From positions 62,001 through 126,000 of the forward strand of contig NZ_JAIQZJ010000007.1 of the NCBI RefSeq assembly GCF_020073815.1: a DNA stretch of 64,000 nt, in the 5' to 3' direction. Both the position numbers and the translations under genes were made by a program. Source of the DNA: Nocardioides mangrovi. GTDB lineage: Bacteria > Actinomycetota > Actinomycetes > Propionibacteriales > Nocardioidaceae. The notes below the pieces were generated by a model, which did not search any database, had not been told where the DNA came from, and saw only the letters and a program-made list of their open reading frames with translations. Positions 61,791 to 64,000 of this stretch are shown here, piece after piece (the stretch's first letter is position 1; each line of letters begins with the position of its first letter).

Positions 61791-64000
61791 ATGACGGGGA
61801 TCAGTCCCGCTGTCGTGGAAGTCTCCGGGGGCAACCTCGTCCTGGTCATCGTCGTCGCACTGATCGCGCTGGGCGCGCTCGCGATGGCGGCGATGTTCCG
61901 CCAGGAGGTTCTTGCCGCCGGTGAGGGCACCGACAACATGAAGAACATCGCCCAGGCGGTGCAGGAGGGCGCCAACGCCTACCTGCAGCGGCAGTTCCGC
62001 ACGCTGGCGATCTTCGCCGCCGTCGCGTTCTTCCTGCTGCTCGCCCTGCCCGCCGACGACGCCACCGTCCGGATCTTCCGGTCGGTCTTCTTCCTCGTCG
62101 GAGCCGGCTTCTCCGCCTCGGTCGGCTACTTCGGCATGTCGCTGGCGGTCCGGGCCAACCTCCGGGTGGCCGCCGCCGCGCAGTCGGAGGGGCGCGACCC
62201 GGCCATGAACATCGGCTTCCGCACCGGGGCCACGGTCGGCATGCTGACCGTCGGCCTGGGCCTGCTGGGCGCGAGCATCGTGGTGATCATCTTCCAGGAG
62301 CACGCCCCGCACGTGCTCGAGGGCTTCGGCTTCGGTGCCGCGCTGCTCGCGATGTTCATGCGGGTCGGCGGCGGCATCTTCACCAAGGCCGCCGACGTCG
62401 GCGCCGACCTGGTCGGCAAGGTCGAGAACAACATCCCCGAGGACGACCCGCGCAACGCCGCGACGATCGCCGACAACGTCGGCGACAACGTCGGCGACTG
62501 CGCCGGCATGGCCGCCGACCTCTTCGAGTCCTACGCCGTGACCCTGGTGGCGGCGCTGATCCTGGGCTCCCAGGCGTTCGGCGACAAGGGCCTCGTCTTC
62601 CCGCTGCTCGTCCCGGCGATCGGTGCTCTCACCGCCGTCGCGGGCGTCTACCTGTGCAAGCCGCGCGCCGGCGAGAACGGCCTGGTCACCATCAACCGGG
62701 CCTTCTACATCTCGGCCGCGATCGGCGCCGTCGCGAGCGTGATCCTGGCGTTCGTCTACCTGCCGACCGACTTCTCCGACCTCGCCAACGCGACCATCGA
62801 CTCCGACGGCAACCCGGCGCTCATCGCCGCGCTCGCCGTGGTCATCGGCATCGTGCTCGCCGCGGTCATCCTCAGCCTCACCGGCTACTTCACCGGCACC
62901 GACTACCGCCCGGTTAAGGACGTCGGCCGTACGTCGCTCACGGGCGCCGCGACCGTCATCCTGTCCGGCCTCTCCGTCGGCTTCGAGTCCGCCGTCTACA
63001 CGACGCTGGTCATCGGTGCCGCGGTCTTCGGCGCCTTCCTCATCGGCGGCGGCACCGTCGGCATCGCGCTGTTCGCGGTCGCGCTCGCCGGCTGCGGCCT
63101 GCTGACCACGGTCGGCGTCATCGTCGCCATGGACACCTTCGGTCCCGTCTCCGACAACGCCCAGGGCATCGCGGAGATGTCCGGCGACGTCGACGGCGAG
63201 GGCGCGCAGATCCTCACCGAGCTGGACGCGGTCGGCAACACCACCAAGGCCATCACCAAGGGCATCGCCATCGCGACCGCCGTGCTGGCGGCCAGCGCGC
63301 TCTTCGGCTCCTACGTCAACGGCTACACCGACGCCCTCAAGGAGGTCCGGGTCACCGAGGAGCCCAGCAAGCTCACGCAGCTGGCGTTCTCGTTCGACAT
63401 CTCCAACCCGAACATCCTGGTCGGTGCGCTGCTCGGCGCCGCCGTGGTGTTCCTCTTCTCCGGGCTGGCCATCAACGCCGTCGGCCGGGCCGCCGGCGCG
63501 GTGGTCTACGAGGTTCGCCGCCAGTTCCGCGAGATCCCCGGGATCATGGAGGGCACGGGCCGTCCGGAGTACGGCCGCGTGGTCGACATCGTCACCCGCG
63601 ACTCGCTGCGCGAGCTGGCCACGCCCGGCCTGCTCGCGGTGCTCGCCCCGATCGCGGTCGGGTTCGGTCTCGGCATCGGCCCCCTGGCCGGCTTCCTGGC
63701 GGGCGCCATCGCGACCGGCACGCTGATGGCGGTCTTCCTGGCCAACTCGGGCGGCGCCTGGGACAACGCCAAGAAGCTCGTCGAGGACGGCAACCACGGC
63801 GGCAAGGGCTCGGAGGCCCACGCCGCGACGGTCATCGGCGACACGGTCGGCGACCCGTTCAAGGACACCGCCGGACCGGCGATCAACCCGCTGCTCAAGG
63901 TGATGAACCTGGTCTCGCTGCTGATCGTCTCGGCGATCGTCAAGCTGTCGGTGGGTGAGGACGCCAACACCCCGCTGCGGATCGTGATCGCGCTCGTCGC
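61791..64000 (+). CDS. hppA: Proton-pumping membrane pyrophosphatase (3' end cut by window)
   Basis: At least 736 codons of a membrane H+-PPase, which uses pyrophosphate to pump protons; about 16 helices are expected. PPi-site motifs are DVGADLVGKVE and GDNVGDCAGMAADLFESYAV. In GNTTKAITKG a lysine occupies the position that is alanine in potassium-dependent enzymes, so this is probably the K+-independent type. A strong GAGGAA precedes ATG 61791. A Crp-like site is in its promoter. The C-terminus lies beyond the window. The bldG-hppA order matches Streptomyces. Confidence 0.95.
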   Translation, partial: MTGISPAVVEVSGGNLVLVIVVALIALGALAMAAMFRQEVLAAGEGTDNMKNIAQAVQEGANAYLQRQFRTLAIFAAVAFFLLLALPADDATVRIFRSVFFLVGAGFSASVGYFGMSLAVRANLRVAAAAQSEGRDPAMNIGFRTGATVGMLTVGLGLLGASIVVIIFQEHAPHVLEGFGFGAALLAMFMRVGGGIFTKAADVGADLVGKVENNIPEDDPRNAATIADNVGDNVGDCAGMAADLFESYAVTLVAALILGSQAFGDKGLVFPLLVPAIGALTAVAGVYLCKPRAGENGLVTINRAFYISAAIGAVASVILAFVYLPTDFSDLANATIDSDGNPALIAALAVVIGIVLAAVILSLTGYFTGTDYRPVKDVGRTSLTGAATVILSGLSVGFESAVYTTLVIGAAVFGAFLIGGGTVGIALFAVALAGCGLLTTVGVIVAMDTFGPVSDNAQGIAEMSGDVDGEGAQILTELDAVGNTTKAITKGIAIATAVLAASALFGSYVNGYTDALKEVRVTEEPSKLTQLAFSFDISNPNILVGALLGAAVVFLFSGLAINAVGRAAGAVVYEVRRQFREIPGIMEGTGRPEYGRVVDIVTRDSLRELATPGLLAVLAPIAVGFGLGIGPLAGFLAGAIATGTLMAVFLANSGGAWDNAKKLVEDGNHGGKGSEAHAATVIGDTVGDPFKDTAGPAINPLLKVMNLVSLLIVSAIVKLSVGEDANTPLRIVIALV

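Overview
The window looks like part of a chromosome from a high-GC actinobacterium of the Nocardioides type (Nocardioidaceae). The evidence is the very high GC content, pervasive GTG/ATG starts in 4-base ATGA/GTGA stop-start overlaps, WhiB and Ssd/Tad genes, a BldG-like STAS protein, and many transcripts that appear to start at the start codon (TANNNT box 6-7 nt before ATG/GTG). There is no prophage, insertion sequence, CRISPR array, tRNA or rRNA gene that I can support. Every position and motif was read by eye; no database search was run.

Two blocks keep a gene order I recall from Mycobacterium tuberculosis. Block A (1-35109) corresponds to Rv3683 down to Rv3667: metallophosphoesterase, PonA2-like penicillin-binding protein, WhiB4, two ArsA-like ATPases, then a 51-aa protein, RidA, NUDIX, metallo-beta-lactamase-fold hydrolase, Crp, endonuclease III, TlpA-like thioredoxin, CoA-type NUDIX, MarP protease, holin-like membrane protein and acetyl-CoA synthetase. 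It is interrupted by accessory genes: IclR with a CoA-transferase, an ECF41 sigma factor with an NmrA-like reductase, an MFS exporter, a FliA/WhiG-type sigma factor, an ABC transporter with a two-component system, an AbiEi/DUF559-type gene flanked by repeats, and a SigE-type sigma factor with a membrane beta-propeller protein. Block B (51192-64000) corresponds to Rv3662c-Rv3649 and to the Streptomyces bldG-hppA neighbourhood: Fic-like protein, a probable Ms1/6S-like RNA, HAD phosphatase, Ssd, TadA/B/C, three small pilin-like proteins, MrfA-type helicase, BldG-like STAS protein and the proton-pumping pyrophosphatase HppA (cut by the window end).

Between the blocks lie transport and nitrogen functions. 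Two Na+/H+-antiporter-type genes (SLC13/NhaD-like and NhaA) share a conserved promoter and leader RNA. acs and the DUF485-ActP acetate-uptake operon have promoters with a Crp-like site in the same register over the -10 box. An apparent assimilatory nitrate operon (35365-44892) runs narK - molybdopterin nitrate reductase - FAD/[2Fe-2S] electron-transfer protein - nirB - nirD - HemD-like/winged-helix regulator - CbiX-type chelatase (siroheme supply). A second symporter operon (46585-50328) couples a LytS/LytTR-type system with a DUF485-like protein and a sodium:solute symporter.

The most interesting non-coding signals are: (1) a 67-70 bp structured element present three times exactly at stop/start junctions, flanked by ATGA, with a covarying stem and an invariant loop; (2) the shared switch-like leader in front of the two antiporter genes; (3) the Ms1-like RNA with a clear promoter and long-range helices; (4) three inverted-repeat operators of the form GTCC-N4-GGAC; (5) 22-bp repeat arrays in inverted orientation around the AbiEi/DUF559 gene.
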